Below are positions 43,401 to 48,122 of a DNA stretch of 48,122 nucleotides, piece by piece. A model generated the notes under the pieces. The model did not search any database, was not told the DNA's origin, and saw only the letters and a program-made list of their open reading frames with translations. This DNA comes from SFLA01 sp964485815 (GTDB lineage Bacteria; Bacillota; Clostridia; Oscillospirales; CAG-382): positions 1 to 48,122 of the forward strand of contig CAZAJX010000014.1 in NCBI GenBank assembly GCA_964485815.1, written 5' to 3'. The position numbers and the translations under genes are program-made. Each line of letters opens with the position of its first letter. Positions within the stretch are counted from its first letter, which is position 1.

Positions 43401-43906
43401 GAATATCCGCCGCAGACAAGGGCACGGCAAACCATTTGTTTATGCAGTTTGCGGATTTTGAAAACGTAATGAAAAACGGCGTAGAGGAAGAAGCCCGCCG
43501 TCTTGCGGAAAAAGGCTTTATTACCCACGAACAGCTTTCTCTTATGAGCCACACGGCTCTTGATAAATTCTTTTCATCCGACCTTTATCGCCGTATGCGG
43601 GAATCAAAAGCACTCTACCGCGAAAAACGCTTTTCCGTGGAGGAGAGCGATACGGTGGTGGGCGGTACGGGAAAAGAAAGGATACTGGTTCAGGGAGTTA
43701 TAGACTGCTTTTTCCAAAATCCCGACGGCACCTACACCGTGGTGGATTACAAGACCGACCGCACCACCGATAAAGACGAGCTTATTGCACGGCACAAAGC
43801 GCAGATAAGCTTTTACCGAGCCGCAGTGGAGCGTATGACGGGTAAAACCGTGTCCAAAGCGGTCATATATTCATTCTCTATCGGAGATGAAGTGGAAGTA
43901 AAATAA
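40442..43906 (+). CDS. addA: ATP-dependent helicase/nuclease subunit A
   Basis: UvrD-like 3'-5' helicase and nuclease of the AddAB complex. Q motif TPSQNKAID, Walker A AGAGSGKTTVM (about 24-31), VTFTKAAAADV, motif II VDEYQDTNPLQ, GDVKQSIYRFR, motif V TIHRSKGLEFPVV and motif VI YVALTRGREQL are seen. The C-terminal nuclease has VVDYKTDRTT near residue 1099 followed by QISFYRAAVE. The ATG at 40442 has SD AAAGGAGG eight bases upstream; the ATG at 40436 is too close to the SD. Length 1154 is normal. Confidence 0.96.
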   Translation: MPEFTPSQNKAIDTKGVSMVVSAGAGSGKTTVMTERILRSLLDGKDINRYLIVTFTKAAAADVREKLYKGLMKAQSEKPADRHIARQLMSLPGADISTVHAFCFSRIKQNFSALGITPDVRAADETEAALLMQESMEKALNEGYENQKTDFMLLADGFSGRKSDKRFADIMLGLYKELRVYPNYGEFLDALIADFEKDCRNEEYSDTDVCAVIMAEARECLLTAREECEKLCKYVTDVKEDIYLPALYAFTEEMDTVLSLFPAGYDAVKERINAMKNPRLPLKGFKSEEQKEIISKTKNDIFEEIKNIRKRYFVFSSRTNLTDMKTNLTLIKAARDFLKEFDALYTSAKEKAGVIDFSDQEHLMLSLLETDGAPTPLCLEMRGGFDEIYVDEYQDTNPLQDRIFALLSSDNRFMVGDVKQSIYRFRSAHPDIFRGYCNAFGKTKNTEKVILRENFRCDESIIKFCNKVFSGIKEISDSMNYSEEALIFAKKENTGEKPVRFTVITGGEELTAEEKQQAEAEYIADRINKLIGTPKNDGTPICYGDIAILFTALKSNISVYKKVFEQVGIPFKAEKSESLPGKQEILLAVAALKAVDNPTADIPLASVMRSPLFCFTADEMLKIRRCVKSDCLYDCLQGAAGAYKEDREKGKRYRCFPSVLGATPIPRRIVKAEKGFISRAVSEKCKNMLYKIHLWRLAAEGTPAHRFIWQLYNESGIIPAVLSEKGGEKKYRNLMLLYDFARRFEETSYKGLNAFLKYLDETEDLEEAKAPDEGGNTVKLMTIHRSKGLEFPVVFLADTDRKFRGESGSDFILRKDGIGVRFSQYGGMLTKNNCVTDSLLIKELYDSTAEEARKLYVALTRGREQLFVTAKAENASDLGGNMRTGICHADWMIQAVGTEGTPFYVFETVDCQNVKADETVDETRIFLPPEPELRERLTFVYPESGWDTPAKISVSEIRPGLLEEEEYTRTVTHSRILRKPAFLGKAGISAADKGTANHLFMQFADFENVMKNGVEEEARRLAEKGFITHEQLSLMSHTALDKFFSSDLYRRMRESKALYREKRFSVEESDTVVGGTGKERILVQGVIDCFFQNPDGTYTVVDYKTDRTTDKDELIARHKAQISFYRAAVERMTGKTVSKAVIYSFSIGDEVEVK

Positions 43907-43914
43907 AAAAGGAA

Positions 43915-43940
43915 GATTTTTGCAAAGCGTTGCAAAAATC
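43915..43940 (+). repeat. Palindromic hairpin after addA
   Basis: A perfect 10-bp stem (GATTTTTGCA with TGCAAAAATC) has a six-base loop and no T run. It begins nine bases after addA. A pyrimidine-rich direct repeat with CTCATT units follows (43951-43976). It may be a dispersed repeat element or an RNA-stabilising structure. Confidence 0.5.
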
Positions 43941-43979
43941 AACCCCAATTCCTCATTTCTCATTCCTCATTCATCATTT

Positions 43980-44008
43980 AAAAACGCCCGAAAATATCGG
44001 GCGTTTTT
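43980..44008. terminator. Bidirectional terminator between addA and spoIIQ
   Basis: CGCCCGA and TCGGGCG form a 7-bp GC stem, flanked by an A run on the left and a T run on the right. It can end transcription from both convergent sides. Confidence 0.88.
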
Positions 44009-44010
44009 GC

Positions 44011-44685
44011 TTACTTATTAACTTTGTCCAGATATATCTGAGGATCTACCTGATTATCCCCTATCTTTACCTCAAAATGGAGATGAGGAACGGTTGCAGA
44101 TTCAATAATGGCGGTTTCTCCAACCGTACCGATCTGCTGTCCCGCTTTTACGGTTGCGCCAACCTCAATACCTTCGGAAAGCGTTGCGTCAAGATTTGCA
44201 TACACGGTGGAAACCTTGCTTTCGTGAGCGATCTCCACCACGGTGCCGTAAAAAGCATCGTTATAGATGGCAGATACCGTTCCGTCGGTATAGCTTACTA
44301 CGGCAGTACCCTTTTCGGCGGCGATATCAACGCCGGTGTGGGTTCGGTAATCCTGCATGGTGGGCGAAAACACCAGCTCGGTAACCGAATGTGCGGTAAC
44401 GACATCTCCCGAAACGGGCATACGGTATTCGGGCGCGGGAATAATATCCGCAGGGATATCGGTAGGATTATTGCCTACGGGAGTATCCGAAATGTCGGGA
44501 AGCTGTATCGAAGGCACGGATATTTCGGGCAGAGAAATATCATCCGATTGGTTTATGGAATAAATGCTTATTGCCATAACCGCCACGGTAACCACAGCTG
44601 CCGTCATATACACATACGCCGAATACCGCTTAAAAACCTTTGCCGCAGGTATCTTTTTAAATTTAAAGCCCTTTTTTTCCTTCAT
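44011..44685 (-). CDS. spoIIQ: M23-family SpoIIQ-like engulfment protein
   Basis: SpoIIQ is made in the forespore and joins SpoIIIAH across the septum to form the feeding-tube channel. The 224-residue protein has a basic head, one membrane segment (residues 24-44), a proline-rich linker (about 50-90) and a C-terminal LytM/M23 domain. The zinc motifs are complete: His116xxxAsp120 (HTGVDI) and His201-Leu-His203 (PHLHFEV). In clostridial SpoIIQ the metal motif is often retained, unlike in Bacillus. A SpoIID-like gene lies directly upstream, as in Clostridioides. The ATG has SD-like GGGGGA ten bases upstream, inside an inverted repeat. Confidence 0.85.
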   Translation of the reverse strand: MKEKKGFKFKKIPAAKVFKRYSAYVYMTAAVVTVAVMAISIYSINQSDDISLPEISVPSIQLPDISDTPVGNNPTDIPADIIPAPEYRMPVSGDVVTAHSVTELVFSPTMQDYRTHTGVDIAAEKGTAVVSYTDGTVSAIYNDAFYGTVVEIAHESKVSTVYANLDATLSEGIEVGATVKAGQQIGTVGETAIIESATVPHLHFEVKIGDNQVDPQIYLDKVNK

Positions 44686-44694
44686 ATTAAAGAA

Positions 44695-44741
44695 ATCCCC
44701 CTTTTATATTTCGGTTTTATTTTGCCCATATAAAGGGGGAT
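44695..44741 (-). promoter_or_regulatory. Inverted repeat masking the spoIIQ ribosome-binding site
   Basis: On the minus strand ATCCCCCTTTATAT (44741-44728) pairs with ATATAAAAGGGGGAT (44709-44695), with one bulge. The right arm contains the SD GGGGGA. The left arm lies between the -35 and -10 of the candidate forespore promoter. Confidence 0.6.
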
Positions 44742-44747
44742 ATATTC
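44718..44747 (-). promoter_or_regulatory. Candidate SigF/SigG promoter of spoIIQ
   Basis: On the minus strand, GAATA (44747-44743) is a near match to the -35 GYATA, the spacer is 15 bp and GGGCAAAATA (44727-44718) matches the -10 GGnnAnAHTR at every fixed position. The expected start is near 44711. In Bacillus subtilis spoIIQ is SigF-dependent. Confidence 0.55.
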
Positions 44748-45531
44748 ATACCAAACGAGTTATTTCCGCGCCGTAGAAATAATTGCATATTATTTGTTTA
44801 TAGGTTTTGCCGTCGGATGCCAGCAGATACGCCCCGTAAAGAGAAAGTCCCAAGCCGTTTCCCTCTCCCTTGGTCAAAACGGTATAACCTCCGTCGGCGT
44901 TGAGATGTAAAGAAAAATCCACGCTTGAAACAGAAAAATATTTTATAAATTCCAAAACGTCTGCATCTTCTTTTTCAAACGATATCCGTTTTGCCTTTCC
45001 GTCCTCTCCGTAGGAAACTCCCTTTACCTCCCCTTTTCCGAAAGAAAGCATTTCCTCCCGCGTGATGACCGCTTCCCCGTAAAACAACGGATAGGAGCTT
45101 TCATCGGGCGTGAAGGAAGATTTAAGATATGGCTCGGTTCCGTCGGCGGTATTCTGATAAGAGCTTGCGTGAAAGCAAGCGTTAATGATCTTGCCGTTAA
45201 AGGTTATGTATTCTCCCGATGTGGCGTTCACCGCTTCCTTCATAGCGCTATACACTTTTTTCCCGTGTTCTTCGGAGGTTAAAGCGCATATATCCTCATA
45301 CCTTCCCTCGGGCAGTACCTTTCCGTGAAACGCCGTGTAGGTGCGCAAGGTCACGGCGATCGCCTTTAAAGCTTCGGCAGGCAAAATATCGGTGCCCATT
45401 CCCAGCATAACGGCAAGAACATATTCGTCATCGGGTAAAACGTACTCCGTCTTTTCTCCCACGGAAGGATACAACGGCAAAAGCGCCACCCATAAAAAAG
45501 CGAATAAAAAAAGAAGCAGAAAATTCTTCAT
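44746..45531 (-). CDS. SpoIID-like protein with altered active site
   Basis: A 261-residue secreted or membrane-anchored protein (N-terminal segment KNFLLLFLFAFLWVALLPLY). It aligns with SpoIID lytic transglycosylase at EALKAIAVTLRTYTAFH and TSGEYITFNGKIINACFHAS, and PYLKSS. The catalytic glutamate expected eight residues before EALKA is Met45 (VLAVMLGMGTDIL). The C-terminal HG motif (GxGHGxGMSQxGA) reads GEGNGLGLSLYGA. Both changes suggest loss or change of activity. Its position upstream of spoIIQ matches the clostridial spoIID-spoIIQ order. SD AAAGGA lies about 11 bases upstream. A weak SigE-like promoter may lie at 45556-45583. Confidence 0.78.
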   Translation of the reverse strand: MKNFLLLFLFAFLWVALLPLYPSVGEKTEYVLPDDEYVLAVMLGMGTDILPAEALKAIAVTLRTYTAFHGKVLPEGRYEDICALTSEEHGKKVYSAMKEAVNATSGEYITFNGKIINACFHASSYQNTADGTEPYLKSSFTPDESSYPLFYGEAVITREEMLSFGKGEVKGVSYGEDGKAKRISFEKEDADVLEFIKYFSVSSVDFSLHLNADGGYTVLTKGEGNGLGLSLYGAYLLASDGKTYKQIICNYFYGAEITRLV

Positions 45532-45577
45532 AAAAAAGATATCCTTTCTGCTTCAATTATATTCGGTTTTTAAAAAA

Positions 45578-46420
45578 CTATGCCTCTGCGGATACGGACA
45601 GTTCTTCCTCCTCCGGGGCGGGAAGAGATATAAGACGGCAGGCGATATACGCTGTCATTACCAGATCCGCAATGCAGAACACGGTTACATCCGTAAACTT
45701 TATGGGCCAGAACAAAGAAAGATACAAAGCGGGAACACTGTACGTAAGAACCAGCATACAAGTTACGAGCCCTAAAAATGCGTACATCTTTTTGCGGCGG
45801 TAGCCCACTGTATTTCTTCCCTCACAGCACAAAAACAGCAAAAGCGATGCAAGCCCCACAAGGTGGTAGCTGTATGAAGATGCGTTTACGGTCAGGCTTC
45901 GCTCCATAAAATCGTTAAGCAATCTCACCGCGGTAAACAAAATAGGAGCAACGGAAAGAACGGGTATAACACGCTTGAGCCGCGCCCTTGCCCGACGGGA
46001 GGATATGCAGAGAAAATAGACGGCGGAAACCACCGCAAGGACCAACACACCGATAAACCAACCGGAAAAACGCTTTTTTTCAAAAACAAAGAGGTAGCCG
46101 TAATATACGACCAGCGTTAACAGCATCATTCCCAAAAGAGCGGATACGAAATTAACAAGCGCATTATCCTTTTCGGGAAAACTCTTTATCTTACCTGCAA
46201 ATATTGCAGAGCCGACCAAAAACAGCAAAGCAAATACCGCGCAGAACACGGCAAACACCGTAGGCGCGTTGCTTCCCTCAAGATAATACAGCCCGTCCTT
46301 GCTGAGGGAATCCATTTCTATGTTATCCATAACAAGGAACAGACGTGCCACAGCCATACAGACCGATGCCATTAACGAAACCGATATAAATATGTTGTAT
46401 TTTTTAACATTTCCCGACAT
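45578..46420 (-). CDS. Multi-pass membrane protein, hypothetical
   Basis: A 280-residue protein with about seven hydrophobic segments, for example FISVSLMASVCMAVARLFLV, VFAVFCAVFALLFLVGSAIF and GWFIGVLVLAVVSAVYFLCI. A basic patch (SSRRARARLKR) lies in a predicted cytoplasmic loop, and the acidic C-terminus is cytoplasmic or extracytoplasmic by topology. I recognise no family. SD AAGGGG lies near the ATG. It has its own promoter and sits between the two SpoIID-like genes, so a sporulation role is possible but not shown. Confidence 0.7.
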   Translation of the reverse strand: MSGNVKKYNIFISVSLMASVCMAVARLFLVMDNIEMDSLSKDGLYYLEGSNAPTVFAVFCAVFALLFLVGSAIFAGKIKSFPEKDNALVNFVSALLGMMLLTLVVYYGYLFVFEKKRFSGWFIGVLVLAVVSAVYFLCISSRRARARLKRVIPVLSVAPILFTAVRLLNDFMERSLTVNASSYSYHLVGLASLLLFLCCEGRNTVGYRRKKMYAFLGLVTCMLVLTYSVPALYLSLFWPIKFTDVTVFCIADLVMTAYIACRLISLPAPEEEELSVSAEA

Positions 46421-46451
46421 AAGGTTTTCCCCTTCTCGTAGCGTACGGGTA

Positions 46452-46480
46452 ATTATACAATGTTTTTTTTGAATTGTAAA
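46452..46480 (-). promoter_or_regulatory. SigA-type promoter of the membrane protein gene
   Basis: On the minus strand, TTTACA (46480-46475), 17 bp and TATAAT (46457-46452). The start near 46445 gives a short leader before the ATG at 46420. Confidence 0.75.
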
Positions 46481-46522
46481 GAACCCTCGGGATTTATTTG
46501 CAGTTTGTTAAAAATTTCCCCG

Positions 46523-47809
46523 TCAATCAAAATCCGCGCAGGGCATAATGACCGTGCCGGGAAAATAAAACGCAAGTATACTTTCCCAGGAATACCCTTC
46601 AACACCCATCTGGTGTCCTCCACGCTGGCTGTAGCCCACACCGTGTCCGTTTCCGATACCGTGTATGGTTATTCCGCCGGGAATAGGCTCGATAGTGAAA
46701 TTGGCGCATCTTACGCCCAGAACAGCCATAATGTTGCCGCCGAACTTTATTTCACTTACCTTACCTGCAGTATCCACTATATTCAGTCGGTAAACGTAGG
46801 TGCCTCCGTAAGGGTCGGTTTCGGCAATGGTGACAGCCGCAACGGATCCCGTGGTCGTATAATTTTTAAGTCTTTTACTTAATTGCTCGTAGGTATAGGT
46901 TACTTCCCACTGTCCGCCGTAATCAAGGGGCTCGTTTTCGTACCTGACTACACGGAGATAGGGTATATCCGCTCCCACCCACGCCGCAAAGCTGGAGCAG
47001 GAGTTATATCCGTGGCTGGAACTGTACGCCACCAGACAAGGAACGCCGTTATAGGTAAGCACCATTCCCTTGGTATCGTCCACGGCTTTATCGTTTGTTT
47101 CGTCACGGTGATGGGTGCCTCTGTAGGACTGACAACAGTTGAAGCAGCAAAGATCAAATTCCTCGCCGTGGTCCTTCGCCACGTAAACCAGAGTACGGCA
47201 TATTACCGCAAAGGCTTTTCGGCTTTCATAAGAGCCGTCCGCGCCGATCTCCGCAGAAAGCACGCCTTTTACATAGGTTTCTATATCCACACGGTTGACA
47301 ACGGTAATACCGTATTTCCCGCAGGTGAGCAGTATCGTACCCTCGTATGACCATCCCGTTGAAGAAAGCGTGATAGGCGAATCCGAGCGCACGCACGCCT
47401 TTTGACACGCCTGCCCGTCCACATACATAATTCCGTTTTCCCATTTTACGGAAAGTGTCTTATACACATCTCCGCCGAAAATCAGCATATCTTCGCCGCT
47501 TGCGGTCAGTTCAAGCGATTTATAAGCGTCTCTTCCGTAGCTGAGCCCCACGTCTATCAGACGGTTCGACACCGTTTCGGTTTCGGGGCGATGCAAGATA
47601 ACGGGAAGCGCGGGTTCGCTGAAATCCGCGTACATCTGCTCTTCACTCTCTTCGGAAGAGGAACTCAGCAGTCGGGACAGATCATCTTCTCCGAGAGGCT
47701 CGCTGACATCGTTCCCGTAAAATGCCAACGAAACCGGCAGCAAAGCGAACAATATAAGCAACGCAAGCAGCACTGCTATTTGTTTTCCCGCAGTTAATTT
47801 CGTGGGCAT
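46523..47809 (-). CDS. SpoIID/LytB-domain protein (lytic transglycosylase)
   Basis: A 428-residue exported protein with an N-terminal membrane segment (IAVLLALLILFALLPVSLAF) and an acidic serine-rich linker. The SpoIID domain begins at RLIDVGLSYG. The catalytic glutamate is Glu187 in VKGVLSAEIGADGSYESRK, the zinc/cysteine region is LCCFNCCQSYRG, and the C-terminal motif is GNGHGVGYSQRGG with HG intact. It would cleave denuded glycan strands of peptidoglycan. SD AAAGGAGA precedes the ATG. It has a SigA-type promoter. Whether it is the sporulation SpoIID or a vegetative relative is open. Confidence 0.87.
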   Translation of the reverse strand: MPTKLTAGKQIAVLLALLILFALLPVSLAFYGNDVSEPLGEDDLSRLLSSSSEESEEQMYADFSEPALPVILHRPETETVSNRLIDVGLSYGRDAYKSLELTASGEDMLIFGGDVYKTLSVKWENGIMYVDGQACQKACVRSDSPITLSSTGWSYEGTILLTCGKYGITVVNRVDIETYVKGVLSAEIGADGSYESRKAFAVICRTLVYVAKDHGEEFDLCCFNCCQSYRGTHHRDETNDKAVDDTKGMVLTYNGVPCLVAYSSSHGYNSCSSFAAWVGADIPYLRVVRYENEPLDYGGQWEVTYTYEQLSKRLKNYTTTGSVAAVTIAETDPYGGTYVYRLNIVDTAGKVSEIKFGGNIMAVLGVRCANFTIEPIPGGITIHGIGNGHGVGYSQRGGHQMGVEGYSWESILAFYFPGTVIMPCADFD

Positions 47810-47863
47810 TTTCTTCTCCTTTAAAAAAACAAAACTTATCGGAAATATTTGGGATAGTGTAAT

Positions 47864-47891
47864 ATTATACTAAAAAGCTCGGCGTTGTCAA
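47864..47891 (-). promoter_or_regulatory. SigA-type promoter of the SpoIID/LytB gene
   Basis: On the minus strand, TTGACA (47891-47886), 16 bp and TATAAT (47869-47864). The start near 47857 gives a leader of about 48 bases with the SD close to the ATG. Confidence 0.8.
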
Positions 47892-47939
47892 TGTTTTTTT
47901 GAATTTTTCACCGCAGAAACGGCATAAAACCCATATGTT

Positions 47940-47967
47940 TTGACAGTTTTGCGGCGGAAATTATGAG
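47940..47967 (+). promoter_or_regulatory. Possible promoter of a small RNA or micro-ORF
   Basis: TTGACA (47940-47945), 16 bp and TATGAG (47962-47967). The -10 is poor. It points towards the structured region that ends at the terminator 48073-48108. Confidence 0.4.
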
Positions 47968-47973
47968 TTTTTA

Positions 47974-48108
47974 CAGCAAAACAAGCGGGGAAATGATGTT
48001 GCCCTTTGGTAAAAAGATGTTGAGTACTGCGGATACAAATGAAAAAATCCAAGTCGAAAGACTTGGATCAGACCGCTGACAAAGATAAAGTCAGCGGTTA
48101 TTTTTTTT
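47974..48108 (+). ncRNA. Candidate small RNA or short-peptide transcript
   Basis: The intergenic stretch 47810-48122 holds no large gene. On the plus strand it has a possible promoter, a perfect 9-bp hairpin ATCCAAGTC-GAAA-GACTTGGAT (48048-48069) with a GNRA loop, and a terminator. An open frame at 47993-48079 encodes 28 residues starting MMLPFGKKML and ending inside the terminator stem. The preceding AAGCGGGGAA is a weak SD. It may be a small RNA, a micro-ORF or the 3' end of a structured element. Confidence 0.35.
48073..48108 (+). terminator. Rho-independent terminator at the right end
   Basis: CCGCTGAC and GTCAGCGG form an 8-bp stem with an A-rich loop, followed by TTATTTTTTTT. The stop of the 28-residue frame lies in its left arm. 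Confidence 0.88.
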
Positions 48109-48122
48109 GCAAAAGTCGCACA

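Noticed and set aside
45556..45583. SigE promoter of the SpoIID-like gene
   Set aside because: GCATAG and AATATAAT resemble SigE elements, but the spacing is about one base short and the matches are partial; mentioned only as a weak possibility.
1..48122. tRNA, rRNA, CRISPR array, insertion sequence, prophage or toxin-antitoxin pair
   Set aside because: Gaps between genes are short and hold only promoters, hairpins and terminators; no transposase, integrase, Cas or regular repeat-spacer pattern was seen.

Overview
The window reads as a chromosomal segment of an anaerobic, spore-forming Firmicute of the class Clostridia, probably a gut-type lineage. The evidence is pyruvate formate-lyase with its activase, AddAB recombination, the ylxM-ffh-rpsP-khpA-rimM-trmD block, Shine-Dalgarno (SD) sites of the AGGAGG type, near-consensus TTGACA/TATAAT promoters, and the sporulation genes spoIIR, spoIIQ and two spoIID relatives. 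Coding density is high. I see no tRNA, rRNA, CRISPR array, insertion sequence or phage gene, and no frameshifted gene. The first gene is cut by the left edge.

Layout. 1-2.8 kb (+): the 3' part of pflB and overlapping pflA, then a terminator. 2.8-10.4 kb (-): a long tight operon read yqeG, endonuclease IV-like, YdcF/SanA-like, prmA, ligA, FAD oxidoreductase, psd. 10.5-15.0 kb (+): a small membrane protein, recD2 and a DUF6259-type putative glycosidase. 15.1-20.2 kb (-): uvrC, rsmD, coaD, an enolase-superfamily enzyme and a D-2-hydroxyacid dehydrogenase. 20.3-20.5 kb (-): HPr with its own consensus promoter. 20.6-26.9 kb (-): ylxM, ffh, rpsP, khpA, rimM, trmD, then a polysaccharide polymerase/ligase-like membrane protein and two DUF4330-like anchored proteins; rplS does not follow trmD. 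27.0-29.1 kb (-): a ClpC-like unfoldase without the M-domain and with an altered second ATPase site. 29.2-34.6 kb (+): an anchored stalk-like protein, two MacB-like fused ABC transporters and a lipoprotein. 34.7-36.5 kb (-): a Nudix hydrolase and an SGNH lipoprotein hydrolase. 36.7-43.9 kb (+): spoIIR, addB, addA. 44.0-47.8 kb (-): SpoIID/LytB, a membrane protein, a SpoIID-like protein and SpoIIQ. 47.8-48.1 kb: a leader region and a candidate small RNA or micro-ORF.

The most notable signal is a shared design in front of spoIIR and spoIIQ. Each has a candidate forespore (SigF/SigG-type) promoter. The left arm of an inverted repeat lies inside the -35/-10 spacer, and the right arm starts at the predicted transcription start and contains the ribosome-binding site. 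A transcript entering from upstream would fold and hide the ribosome-binding site, while a transcript started at the sporulation promoter would lack the left arm and leave it open. This would be a translational lock that ties expression to promoter choice. It is inferred from sequence only.

Other points of interest are a SpoIID homologue beside SpoIIQ that has lost the expected catalytic glutamate and the HG motif, the atypical Clp ATPase with a CtsR-like operator, the paired ABC transporter cassette, and metabolic enzymes of unknown substrate appended to housekeeping operons.
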